Of a stretch of DNA of 64,000 nt, positions 9,087-17,083 are shown piece after piece. The position numbers and the translations under genes were made by a program. The notes under the pieces are model-generated. The model was not told where the DNA came from and did no database searches. It was given only the letters and a program-made list of their open reading frames with translations. This DNA comes from DZBG01 sp049241565 (lineage in GTDB: Bacteria; Bdellovibrionota; Bacteriovoracia; Bacteriovoracales; Bacteriovoracaceae): NCBI GenBank assembly GCA_049241565.1, contig JBMLQL010000030.1, positions 214,729 through 278,728 of the forward strand, written 5' to 3'. Position 1 is the stretch's first letter, and every line of letters begins with the position of its first letter.

Positions 9087-10019
9087 ATGATTTACGTTAC
9101 ACAAGGGCATGAACGGGGCATCGGACTTGAAGTCTTCCTCAAGTCAGCGCTCTTGTTAGATCAAGCATCTCTTTCAAATCTAAGTTTAATTGCATCTAAT
9201 CAAACTCTTCTCCAAACTCTAGAAAGTTTGAATCTTGATTTCGAACTTGGCCTCAATCAACTTCACTTTGGTGGAATTGATATTAAATTGATTGAGATTA
9301 TTCCTTCAAAAAATAAAAGTGAAAGTCAGCTTGCTCTCGACCTCGGAATGAAGCTTTGTGAAGAGAATAAAGGAAGCATTCTTTTTAATCTTCCTACATC
9401 TAAGGATCAGCTTTCAGGATTTGCAGGACACACAGAATATTTTAGACATGTTTATCAGAACTCCTCTCTACCTATGTTTTTTTATGGGCCAGACTATCAA
9501 ATCATGCTTTTATCTGATCATGAGCCTGTTGCAAAATTATCGCCACTACTTAAAGAAAACTATATTAAAGAAAAGATTCTCATTACTGTCGATTCGATGA
9601 AAAAGTGGAAACTCCCACTTAAGAGAGTTCTCCTCTCAGGATTTAACCCTCATGCTGGAGAAAACGGGCTCCTGGGCCAGGAAGAAGAGGGACTGAAAAA
9701 GCTTCTTCCAAAGCTTAGACAAAAATATACTGATCTTGAATTCAATGGCCCCATTCCCGCTGATACTATGGTATTTTCCCACAGAGATCACAACGATCTT
9801 TTAGTTTATTGGTTTCATGACCAAGGTCTTGGTGTTTTTAAAGGGCATCATGGTTTGATCGGGGCCAATATCACACTTGGAATGCCATTTCTTCGCTTAA
9901 GTGTTGATCATGGAACAGCTTTCGATCTATTTGGAAAAAACCAAGCAGACGAGAGAGGTTGTTACTATGTTCTTAAGCTAGCTCATGAGTTTTCTAAAAG
10001 GATAGAGAATCGTGGATAA
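9087..10019 (+). CDS. pdxA: 4-hydroxythreonine-4-phosphate dehydrogenase PdxA (divergent)
   Basis: PdxA makes the amino-ketone precursor of pyridoxal phosphate. Family motifs with metal-ligand histidines are present in order: GHTEYF (about residue 112), GFNPHAGENG (about 187) and SVDHGTAFDLFGK (about 272), plus PIPADT and HDQGLGVFKG. The length, 310 residues, is near the usual 320-330. The N-terminal GDPAGIGPE-type motif has become QGHERGIGLE, and the nucleotide-binding half is weakly conserved, so substrate or cofactor use may have drifted. It follows the SurA-like gene, the classical surA-pdxA order, and overlaps uvrA by 8 bp. Confidence 0.85.
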   Translation: MIYVTQGHERGIGLEVFLKSALLLDQASLSNLSLIASNQTLLQTLESLNLDFELGLNQLHFGGIDIKLIEIIPSKNKSESQLALDLGMKLCEENKGSILFNLPTSKDQLSGFAGHTEYFRHVYQNSSLPMFFYGPDYQIMLLSDHEPVAKLSPLLKENYIKEKILITVDSMKKWKLPLKRVLLSGFNPHAGENGLLGQEEEGLKKLLPKLRQKYTDLEFNGPIPADTMVFSHRDHNDLLVYWFHDQGLGVFKGHHGLIGANITLGMPFLRLSVDHGTAFDLFGKNQADERGCYYVLKLAHEFSKRIENRG

Positions 10020-12825
10020 AATAATTGTACACAAGGCCCGAGTTCATAATCTTAAAGATGTGGATGTGGTGATTCCTAGAAATACGCTTACTGTTATTAC
10101 TGGCCCTTCTGGTTCAGGAAAATCATCTCTGGCCTTTGATACAATCTATGCCGAAGGTCAGCGACGCTATATTGAATCACTCTCATCTTATGCCAGACAG
10201 TTTATTGGGCAAATTGAGCCACCTGATGTTGAAAGCATCTCGGGTTTATCGCCTGCCATCGCTATTGATCAGAAATCTACAACAAAAAATCCTCGCTCAA
10301 CTGTGGGAACTATTACGGAGATTTACGACTATCTTCGAATTTTTTATGCACGTTTAGGATTGGCCCATTGTCCAGAGAGTGGTGAGCCTGTGGCCAAACA
10401 AACTCCTCAGCAAATTGTGGATAAAGTTCTTAAATATAAAGAAGGCTCAAAACTTCAGATACTCTCTCCTATTATTAGAAGCAAAAAAGGGGAGCACAAA
10501 GAGGATCTCGCCAAATATCAGGCCATGGGTTACTCCCGTATCAGGCTTAATGGTGAAATTATCACTCTTGATGAAAAAGTAAATATTCCGAAGGCAAAAT
10601 TTAATAATATTGATCTTGTGATTGATCGCTTAGTTGTTAAAGAAGGGATTAATACTCGTCTGACTGATTCAATTGAGCAGGCGCTAAAACTATCAGATGG
10701 ATACCTTGTTGTTCTTCAAGATGATAAAGAGCATTTTTTCTCTGAGAAAAACTTTTCATTCAAATCGGGAAAAAGTTACCCAGATCTTGAGCCAAGACTT
10801 TTTTCTTTCAATTCACCTCTTGGTGCTTGTCAAACTTGTAATGGTCTTGGAATTTCAAAAAATTTTGATGAAGAAAGCTTGGTCTTAGATGAAAATCTTT
10901 CTCTTTTAGAAGGGGCCATACCTGCTGTTTCTAAATCTTCTTATCTTCTTCAGATGATTAAATGTATTGCTGAAGCTGAAAAAACGAATTTAGACAAACC
11001 ATTCAAAAATCTCTCTGAGAAGTTTACGAAAATCCTCTATGAGGGATCGGATAAGATTTATAACTTCAAATTTGAATCTGAAAATTCATCCTTTAATTTT
11101 AAAAAAGACTTTCCTGGTATCAAATCATGGCTTGAACGTCGCTATAATGAATCAGATTCCGAAAGAACTCGTGTGTCTCTTGAAGAATTTATGGTCATTA
11201 AGCGTTGTCCTGACTGTCATGGGAAAAAGCTTAATCCATTCGCTCTTGCCGTCACTATTAAAGATAAATCTATCATGGAACTTTGTGATCTATCGATTGC
11301 AGAGGCCTATGACTTTTTTAAAGACCTAGACTTTCATGGTAATGAGGCCATCATCGCTCATAAACTTCTAAAAGAAATTCGCGATCGTCTCAAATTTCTA
11401 TTAAATGTTGGGCTTAATTATTTAACACTCAATCGTGATGCGATGACTTTATCTGGAGGAGAATCCCAGCGTATTCGTCTCGCCACGCAAATTGGCTCGG
11501 CCCTTTCTGGAGTTCTTTACGTTTTAGATGAACCTAGTATCGGTCTTCATCAACGTGATAATGAAAAACTTATTCAAACTCTGAAGAATTTACGTGATAT
11601 CGGAAACACTGTTCTCGTTGTTGAACATGACGAAGATACGATGATGGCCGCAGACTATCTTATCGATATGGGACCCAAAGCGGGACTCCATGGTGGAACA
11701 GTTGTGGCAGCTGGAACACCAGAAGAATTAAAGAAAATGGATAAATCACTCACGGGGAAATACCTTCGTGGTGAGTATCAGATTGAAATTCCAAAAGCGA
11801 GGCGCAAACTCACTGAAAAAATTTCTCTTCTTAAAGCTAAAGAGAATAATTTAAAAGATGTCTCTGTAGATATTCCTTTAGGAGGGATGGTTTGCTTAAC
11901 TGGTGTCAGTGGATCAGGAAAATCAACCTTAGTTCATCGTATTCTAGTACCTGCCCTTAAGAATACTTTATCAAGAACACGAAAATCTTCATCGGCCAAT
12001 TACAAAGCTATTACTGGAGCTGAGAATATTCAAAGCTTAATTGAGCTTGATCAGTCTCCAATCGGAAGAACTCCTCATTCAAATCCGGCTACGTACACGG
12101 GCCTTTTTGATGATATTAGAAACATCTTTTCACAAACCAATGAATCAAAAATGCGTGGTTATAAACCAGGACGTTTTTCATTTAATGTGAAGGGTGGTCG
12201 ATGCGAAACCTGTGAAGGGAACGGAAGCATCAAAATTGAAATGCACTTTCTTCCTGATGTTTATGTTGTTTGTAACCAGTGTCGAGGACGTCGCTATAAT
12301 AACGAAACACTATCCGTTCTCTATCGTGGCAAATCCATTGCTGACGTTTTAGAAATGAGTATCGAAGAAGCCGCTGGTTTTTTTGAGAATCATACAAAGG
12401 TTTCTCGTGCTCTTAGAACCATGAATGATGTGGGACTTGGCTATATTAAACTAGGTCAGCCGGCCACCACACTGTCCGGAGGCGAGGCCCAACGTTTAAA
12501 ACTTTCTCGTGAGCTTTCAAAAAGTACAAAAGGAAAGGCCCTTTATGTTCTTGATGAACCAACGACAGGTCTTCATTTTGAAGATATTAATATTCTTCTA
12601 AGGGCTTTACAAAAACTAGTAGAGCTTGGTCATTCACTTCTCATTATTGAGCACAATCTTGATGTGATCAAAACTGCAGATTGGGTTATTGACCTCGGCC
12701 CAGAAGGTGGAAAAGACGGCGGGGAGATAGTGGCCGAAGGAACTCCTGAAACAGTAGCGAAGGTAAAACGCTCTTATACAGGAAAGTATTTGGCCAAATC
12801 ATTATTACAGGGAAAAAGTAAGTGA
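10012..12825 (+). CDS. uvrA: Excinuclease ABC subunit A
   Basis: UvrA is the damage-sensing ATPase of nucleotide excision repair. The 937-residue protein has two ABC modules: Walker A GPSGSGKSSLAF near residue 32 and GVSGSGKSTLVH near 635; signatures LSGGESQRIRLA and LSGGEAQRLKLS; and paired CxxC zinc motifs (CQTCNGLG with CPDCHGKK, CETCEGNG with CNQCRGRR). The start is GTG at 10012, inside the end of pdxA, with AAAAGGAT upstream. It overlaps the following methyltransferase by 4 bp (GTGA), so translation is coupled. Being in the same run as mfd places two excision-repair factors together. Confidence 0.97.
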   Translation: MDKIIVHKARVHNLKDVDVVIPRNTLTVITGPSGSGKSSLAFDTIYAEGQRRYIESLSSYARQFIGQIEPPDVESISGLSPAIAIDQKSTTKNPRSTVGTITEIYDYLRIFYARLGLAHCPESGEPVAKQTPQQIVDKVLKYKEGSKLQILSPIIRSKKGEHKEDLAKYQAMGYSRIRLNGEIITLDEKVNIPKAKFNNIDLVIDRLVVKEGINTRLTDSIEQALKLSDGYLVVLQDDKEHFFSEKNFSFKSGKSYPDLEPRLFSFNSPLGACQTCNGLGISKNFDEESLVLDENLSLLEGAIPAVSKSSYLLQMIKCIAEAEKTNLDKPFKNLSEKFTKILYEGSDKIYNFKFESENSSFNFKKDFPGIKSWLERRYNESDSERTRVSLEEFMVIKRCPDCHGKKLNPFALAVTIKDKSIMELCDLSIAEAYDFFKDLDFHGNEAIIAHKLLKEIRDRLKFLLNVGLNYLTLNRDAMTLSGGESQRIRLATQIGSALSGVLYVLDEPSIGLHQRDNEKLIQTLKNLRDIGNTVLVVEHDEDTMMAADYLIDMGPKAGLHGGTVVAAGTPEELKKMDKSLTGKYLRGEYQIEIPKARRKLTEKISLLKAKENNLKDVSVDIPLGGMVCLTGVSGSGKSTLVHRILVPALKNTLSRTRKSSSANYKAITGAENIQSLIELDQSPIGRTPHSNPATYTGLFDDIRNIFSQTNESKMRGYKPGRFSFNVKGGRCETCEGNGSIKIEMHFLPDVYVVCNQCRGRRYNNETLSVLYRGKSIADVLEMSIEEAAGFFENHTKVSRALRTMNDVGLGYIKLGQPATTLSGGEAQRLKLSRELSKSTKGKALYVLDEPTTGLHFEDINILLRALQKLVELGHSLLIIEHNLDVIKTADWVIDLGPEGGKDGGEIVAEGTPETVAKVKRSYTGKYLAKSLLQGKSK

Positions 12826-13781
12826 ATAAAGAAAATGACGATCAACTAAACTCTGAATTTGAACTTTTCTTCAATCAAAATTCATCTCGTCATTTTGATA
12901 CTTATCAAGATTTTAGTAGAATCTCTTCCGAGTTCATTCCAAATTGGTTTAGGCCAATGGTCGAAGATCAAGAGCGAAATATTTATTATAAAAAAATGCT
13001 CGAAGGAAAAGTTAAAGATAAGGTTGTTATTGATCTTGGCGCTGGTACGGGAATGTGGACCATGGAGGCCCTTGCTGGAGGAGCTAAATTTGTTTATTTA
13101 GTAGAAAAAAATCCAGTTCTTGTTAAGTATCTCACTAAGATTTTTAGCGGAAAACCTGTAAAAGTTCTTGGAAAAGACATCGCAGACTTAAAAATCACTG
13201 ATTTTGATAACGGATCTCCTGAAATTGTCGTCCATGAGATTTTTAGTACTCTTGCTATTTCTGAAGGAATAGTCCCCGCTTTTCAGAAGATAAATTCATT
13301 ATTAAAAAATAAAATAGCTTATTATCCACAATATTTTTGGATGAATGCTCAAGTAACAACAGTCGATCCTCTCACGCTTACTAAAATTGAAACTGATATT
13401 CTAGGTTCAAATGCCGATGTCTACTTCGAACTCATTTATCCTGCTCGTATTAGATCCCGAGCTGTCACAGATAATCTTCAACTGAATGAGACAAAAACTT
13501 ATGAACTCAATTTTGTGGATCTCTCAACAATTGATGAAAAATTTCAAGTTAGTCTTGCAGACTTACCAGTAGACCTCCATCCAGGTAAGGTCCATCAAGT
13601 TTATCTCGGCTTTAAGTTCTCGGCCCATAAAGAAGAGCCTTGTTTTGACACCCTTAAAACGGAGTCTCACTGGGGTGGGGTCGTGGCCGAGTTTTATGTA
13701 GCTAAGTCGCTAAAACCACAAAAAAAAGTTTTAAAATTTGAGCTCAATGAGATGAATATCGATAGTTTTTCTCTTTCATAA
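12822..13781 (+). CDS. Class I SAM methyltransferase resembling protein arginine methyltransferases
   Basis: Residues 65-95 hold a clear class I SAM-binding motif (VVIDLGAGTGMWTMEAL, then VEKNP as the acidic post-II ligand). About 55 residues later, EIVVHEIFSTLAISEGI looks like the double-E loop of PRMT enzymes, with two glutamates about ten residues apart. A beta-rich C-terminal half (residues 190-319, with DLHPGKVHQVYLGF) is compatible with a PRMT beta-barrel. Substrate unknown. The GTG start overlaps the uvrA stop (GTGA at 12822-12825), so it is probably translated with uvrA. Identification as a PRMT relative is by motif only. Confidence 0.65.
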   Translation: MNKENDDQLNSEFELFFNQNSSRHFDTYQDFSRISSEFIPNWFRPMVEDQERNIYYKKMLEGKVKDKVVIDLGAGTGMWTMEALAGGAKFVYLVEKNPVLVKYLTKIFSGKPVKVLGKDIADLKITDFDNGSPEIVVHEIFSTLAISEGIVPAFQKINSLLKNKIAYYPQYFWMNAQVTTVDPLTLTKIETDILGSNADVYFELIYPARIRSRAVTDNLQLNETKTYELNFVDLSTIDEKFQVSLADLPVDLHPGKVHQVYLGFKFSAHKEEPCFDTLKTESHWGGVVAEFYVAKSLKPQKKVLKFELNEMNIDSFSLS

Positions 13782-13872
13782 AAAACCTGTTCATATTTTA
13801 GACACTCTACCAATTTTACACTTCTCGCTGATCATTTTTCGATTAAGAGTAAGAGTCATCTATTATAGGACT

Positions 13873-14562
13873 ATGATTAAATCATTCTTAGCGACTTCTC
13901 TTATTCTTTTTTCCCTCAATCTCAAGGCCCACGTCATGGAGGTCTCCGAAATCGAAGAGCTTTCTGGTGCCACAATCGAGCGTGAAAATTTGAAATTCAG
14001 CCAATGTGATACACATAGAATTAATGAGCTAGATAAATCAACTAAGCTACTGGTGAGTACTATTGATAGGCTTCAGACTCAAGTTAATAGCTATAACAAT
14101 ACAGAGCTCAAAAAAAGTGAAAAGATATTTTTAAAACAAGTTACAAAAACACTTTCATGCGTAAAAAAGAAAATTACACAAAAACTCACTTACAAATGTC
14201 AGCAGAATAAAATTTGTGATAGTGCCGCTATGTATGTGATGAGAATTTTACTAGTCCCACATGCCCTTCAAAAGAATACAATCCATGTATGCGATGGAGC
14301 TTTTGATTATCGAAATTACACACTCGCAGGTGTCATTCTTCATGAGGCAAGTCACTTATGTGGAACAAATGACCTAGAATATTTGTTGGAGCTTGAAGAG
14401 TACAACTCAGAGCCTCAATTGAGTTATAACTACAAAATTAAACGCAAAGACGATGGGATTTATCTCAAACAACGAATTCTTCCCGTCCGCGGGGCCAAGA
14501 ATGCAGACTCTTATCGCTACTGGTATCATTACGGATTTTGCCTACCAGGAAGAGACTGCTAA
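13873..14562 (+). CDS. Secreted zinc metallopeptidase-like protein (HEASH, possibly M35/aspzincin)
   Basis: This 229-residue protein has a signal peptide (FLATSLILFSLNLKAHV), a coiled-coil-like region around residues 45-90, and the zincin motif HEASH near residue 156, followed at once by LCGTNDLEY. In deuterolysin/Lys-endopeptidases (M35) a GTxDxxY element after HExxH supplies the third zinc ligand (Asp). The spacing here is a few residues shorter than in fungal members, so the subfamily is tentative. At least eight cysteines in the mature part suggest disulfides. It is monocistronic and convergent with atpE across a terminator. Confidence 0.6.
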   Translation: MIKSFLATSLILFSLNLKAHVMEVSEIEELSGATIERENLKFSQCDTHRINELDKSTKLLVSTIDRLQTQVNSYNNTELKKSEKIFLKQVTKTLSCVKKKITQKLTYKCQQNKICDSAAMYVMRILLVPHALQKNTIHVCDGAFDYRNYTLAGVILHEASHLCGTNDLEYLLELEEYNSEPQLSYNYKIKRKDDGIYLKQRILPVRGAKNADSYRYWYHYGFCLPGRDC

Positions 14563-14591
14563 AAATAAAAAGGCCCACATTTCTGTGGGCC
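14561..14591 (-). terminator. Intrinsic terminator of the leftward gyrase/Fo operon
   Basis: Arms 14572-14579 (GGCCCACA) and 14584-14591 (TGTGGGCC) form a perfect 8-bp stem with a four-base loop. On the minus strand the hairpin is followed by TTTTTATTTTT, a classic intrinsic terminator 36 bp past the atpE stop. It ends the leftward transcript and may also slow the convergent zincin transcript. Confidence 0.85.
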
Positions 14592-14626
14592 CTGACTTAT
14601 CTTAGAATAGAAAAGTTCTCATTTAA

Positions 14627-14860
14627 TTAAGCAACAACTGGCTTAATAAGGAACGCGATTACGAAAGCGTAGATAACTAGTGACTCGATTAGAGCAAGAG
14701 CAATAATCATTGGAGTAAAAAGTTTATCAGCAGCAGCTGGGTTACGAGCGATACCTTCAAGAGCTACAGAAGCAGCTTTACCTTGAGCAATAGCTCCACC
14801 GATAGCAGCAGATGAGATTGTGAATGCAGCAGCAAGACCTAGTACAGCGTTGATTTCCAT
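14627..14860 (-). CDS. atpE: ATP synthase Fo subunit c
   Basis: This is a 77-residue double-helix hairpin proteolipid with the polar loop ARNPAAADKL. The ion-binding carboxylate is Glu59 in the second helix (ALALIESLVIYAF), and Gln26 in the first helix (AIAQGKAA) aligns with Gln32 of Ilyobacter tartaricus. Ser60 and Tyr64 also match positions of sodium-binding c-rings, whereas the Thr67 position is Leu, so ion specificity is ambiguous. It is the last gene of the leftward run, 51 bp after atpB and just before a terminator. The F1 genes are about 20 kb away on the other side of oriC. Confidence 0.96.
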   Translation of the reverse strand: MEINAVLGLAAAFTISSAAIGGAIAQGKAASVALEGIARNPAAADKLFTPMIIALALIESLVIYAFVIAFLIKPVVA

Positions 14861-14911
14861 TGTTTTTTCCTTTGTAAAAAAACGTTATTAATAAAAAGTG
14901 ATAGCTATATA

Positions 14912-15697
14912 TTAGTGGTGAGCGTGCTCCTCATCATGATCGTGATGAGCAGTAGCTAAACTAATATAAACCATCGTTAAAAGTGTAAAGACGAATGCTT
15001 GCATGAAACATACGAAAAGACCGATGATATAAAATGGAATCGGCACAATGTATGGAACAAGGTTTGAGAAGATCGAAAGAACTAAGTGATCTCCTTCCAT
15101 ATTTCCTTTAAGACGAAGTCCTAAAGAAAGTGGACGAACAGAGTGAGAAATAAGCTCTAGTGGGAAGATAAGGATCGCAAGGTACCAAACCGGGCCCATA
15201 AAGTGCTTAATATGCCCAACAAATCCCTGAGCACGAATCCCTTGATAGTTATAATAAAGGAAAACGAAAGCACCAAGAGCAAGTGTTGTGTTAAAGTTAT
15301 CTGTTGGAGGTAAAAATCCTGGGATAAGACCAATCACGTTGTTAAAAAAGATGAACGTGAAAAGAAGCATAATAACTGTGTAGTATTTTTTCGCTTCTTC
15401 CTCACCCATAATATTACGAGCAAGATTATAAATAAATTGTCCTAGGGCCTCAAAAATATTTCTGAACGTAATTCCTTTATCTGGAATAACAGCAGCGTTG
15501 ATTGAAGAAACTTTTGAACGATAAAAAAGACCAACTAAAAGAAATAGTGCTCCCACCAAAATGAAAGTGATCACGTGGTGTTTGATATATTCTGAATGAA
15601 TTGCATGCTCAAGAGATCCAAGGAATGTATATCCTGCACTTGCAAAGCTTAGAGTTGGAAATAATAGTCCGAGAAGTAACGTGTTTAAACGCTTCAT
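14912..15697 (-). CDS. atpB: ATP synthase Fo subunit a
   Basis: The 261-residue membrane protein carries the stator-helix motif SHSVRPLSLGLRLKGNMEGDHL, whose second arginine region includes the essential Arg of subunit a (the LRLKGNM stretch). Five to six helices are visible. The N-terminus (LLLGLLFPTLSFASAGYTF) resembles a signal peptide, and the C-terminus is His-rich (HHDHDEEHAHH). It abuts atpI without a gap (15697/15698) and precedes atpE. Confidence 0.95.
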   Translation of the reverse strand: MKRLNTLLLGLLFPTLSFASAGYTFLGSLEHAIHSEYIKHHVITFILVGALFLLVGLFYRSKVSSINAAVIPDKGITFRNIFEALGQFIYNLARNIMGEEEAKKYYTVIMLLFTFIFFNNVIGLIPGFLPPTDNFNTTLALGAFVFLYYNYQGIRAQGFVGHIKHFMGPVWYLAILIFPLELISHSVRPLSLGLRLKGNMEGDHLVLSIFSNLVPYIVPIPFYIIGLFVCFMQAFVFTLLTMVYISLATAHHDHDEEHAHH

Positions 15698-16099
15698 TTA
15701 GCGGGGTCCCTTTTTGTAAAATGTCTCCATGTTTTTAATACTTAAACCAAGGATTATCAACTGAAAAACATAGCATAACATACCGTGTAAAATGACTGGT
15801 TCGGCATACTTAAGAAGCACAACAAAAGCAGCAATGAGGATCAGGACTTTGGCCATCAGGCTGAACATAATTTTGCGGTTTCGCTTGCCTGAGGAGTCTG
15901 TATCTTCATCTTTCATGGCCTTAATAAGCTTAGCAAAGGCAAGAACCATAAAAACGTGATTAAGAATGCTGGCGACCACAACAAAAACAAGACTCGCTGC
16001 AAAAACATAATTGTCTCGGCCACCATAAAAAGCAAAGCCAATATTGATTAAAGAACCAATGACGTACTTCTTATTATCTATCTTTTCTGTCCAGGCCAT
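15698..16099 (-). CDS. atpI: AtpI-like ATP synthase assembly/accessory membrane protein
   Basis: This 133-residue protein has four predicted helices with a charged middle loop (KAMKDEDTDSSGKRNRK). Size, topology and a position directly before atpB match the AtpI/UncI accessory protein, which helps c-ring assembly and, with AtpZ, has been linked to cation transport. Sequence conservation is low in this family, so the call relies mainly on context. It overlaps atpZ by 26 bp and abuts atpB. Confidence 0.7.
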   Translation of the reverse strand: MAWTEKIDNKKYVIGSLINIGFAFYGGRDNYVFAASLVFVVVASILNHVFMVLAFAKLIKAMKDEDTDSSGKRNRKIMFSLMAKVLILIAAFVVLLKYAEPVILHGMLCYVFQLIILGLSIKNMETFYKKGPR

Positions 16100-16301
16100 T
16101 TTTTACCATCAAGAAGAGCATGTAACCAACCACGACGATGATTAAACCGAGGGCCAGATTCCAGCTAATAATTTGTCTTTGAACCAGATAATAGAGGAGA
16201 AAGAACACTCCTACAATAGTTGAAGGAAGACCGAGGGCCAGACCCATCACGAGCCAAAATTTACGGCTGGCCGGTTGAACCTTTTCGGGTTTATCACTCA
16301 T
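16074..16301 (-). CDS. atpZ: AtpZ-like two-helix ATP synthase accessory protein
   Basis: This is a 75-residue protein: a short charged N-terminus, then two membrane helices (FWLVMGLALGLPSTIVGVFF and LALGLIIVVVGYMLFLMV). That is the AtpZ/AtpQ layout found upstream of atpI-atpB in many bacteria. The start overlaps the end of the TPR gene by 4 bp, and the end overlaps atpI by 26 bp, so the three are translationally linked. Confidence 0.7.
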   Translation of the reverse strand: MSDKPEKVQPASRKFWLVMGLALGLPSTIVGVFFLLYYLVQRQIISWNLALGLIIVVVGYMLFLMVKNGLDRKDR

Positions 16302-17083
16302 CGTTTTCTCGCTACTCGGCGAGCATAAAGAGATTTCAGCCGCGCCTTTAAAACTTCTGGATTAGGGTAGTCGGGGAGAAGTGAGTAATAAATATTATAG
16401 GCCTCTTTAAGCTTCTCATTTGACTCATAGGCATTAGCAATAAGAAATTTAACCCGAACAATTTTATCTCGCTGCTTTTCACGCTTTAAATACTCAAACC
16501 ATTTCTCCACCGCCTTATCCCATCTCTTTTGATAGAACTCGATAAGACCTAAATGGTAATAGCTCTCTGTAATATAAGAATGAAAACCTTGTTGAATAAC
16601 TTCTGAAAAAATTTCTTTGGCCTTTTGATAGTCACCTTTTTGAAAATGACTTTCTCCGATTCTAAAATAGTACAAATCATAATTGGCCAGTCGAGGACGA
16701 AATTTCATGAGTACTTGATAAGCACGAATGGCCTTATCGTAGCGACGAGAAAAGCTAAAATTAATATCTGCAATTTTCTCCATCGCTTTTACCTGCCATA
16801 GAGGATCATCCACATTATCGACAATATACTGATAGTGATCGAGGGCCTTAATCTGTTGATCAAGATAAAGGTATTGAATCTCACCAATTTGGTATTGAAT
16901 TTTTACTCGAATGTTTTTTGGGGGATTCTTTTTTAAAACTCTAAGATAGAGATCGACGGCTTTTTGGAAATCTTGAGATTCTACATAGCCTTGGGCCATG
17001 AGAATATCTTGGTTAAGACCTGAGGTGAAGTCACAACTCCACCCCAGGATTAACATTAAAACGAGAACAATTTTATTCAGCAT
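16298..17083 (-). CDS. TPR-repeat protein, likely exported lipoprotein
   Basis: The frame is open from 17182, but that would put the first 33 codons inside gyrA. I chose the ATG at 17083, which overlaps the gyrA stop by 11 bp and gives an N-terminus with a hydrophobic stretch ending LMLILGWSC, a weak lipobox. The 261-residue product consists of tetratricopeptide-like helical pairs (YVESQDFQKAVDLYLRVLK, YYFRIGESHFQKGDYQKAKEIF, YYHLGLIEFYQKRWDKAVEKW), resembling BamD/YbgF-type outer-membrane scaffolds. Its role is unknown. Its place between gyrA and atpZ may be mere operon accretion. Confidence 0.75.
   Translation of the reverse strand: MLNKIVLVLMLILGWSCDFTSGLNQDILMAQGYVESQDFQKAVDLYLRVLKKNPPKNIRVKIQYQIGEIQYLYLDQQIKALDHYQYIVDNVDDPLWQVKAMEKIADINFSFSRRYDKAIRAYQVLMKFRPRLANYDLYYFRIGESHFQKGDYQKAKEIFSEVIQQGFHSYITESYYHLGLIEFYQKRWDKAVEKWFEYLKREKQRDKIVRVKFLIANAYESNEKLKEAYNIYYSLLPDYPNPEVLKARLKSLYARRVARKR

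Noticed and set aside
13322..13330. Perfect DnaA box TTATCCACA in the PRMT-like gene; others at 21798-21806 (gyrB) and 41709-41717
   Set aside because: Isolated 9-mers in coding sequence far from the oriC cluster; a few are expected by chance.
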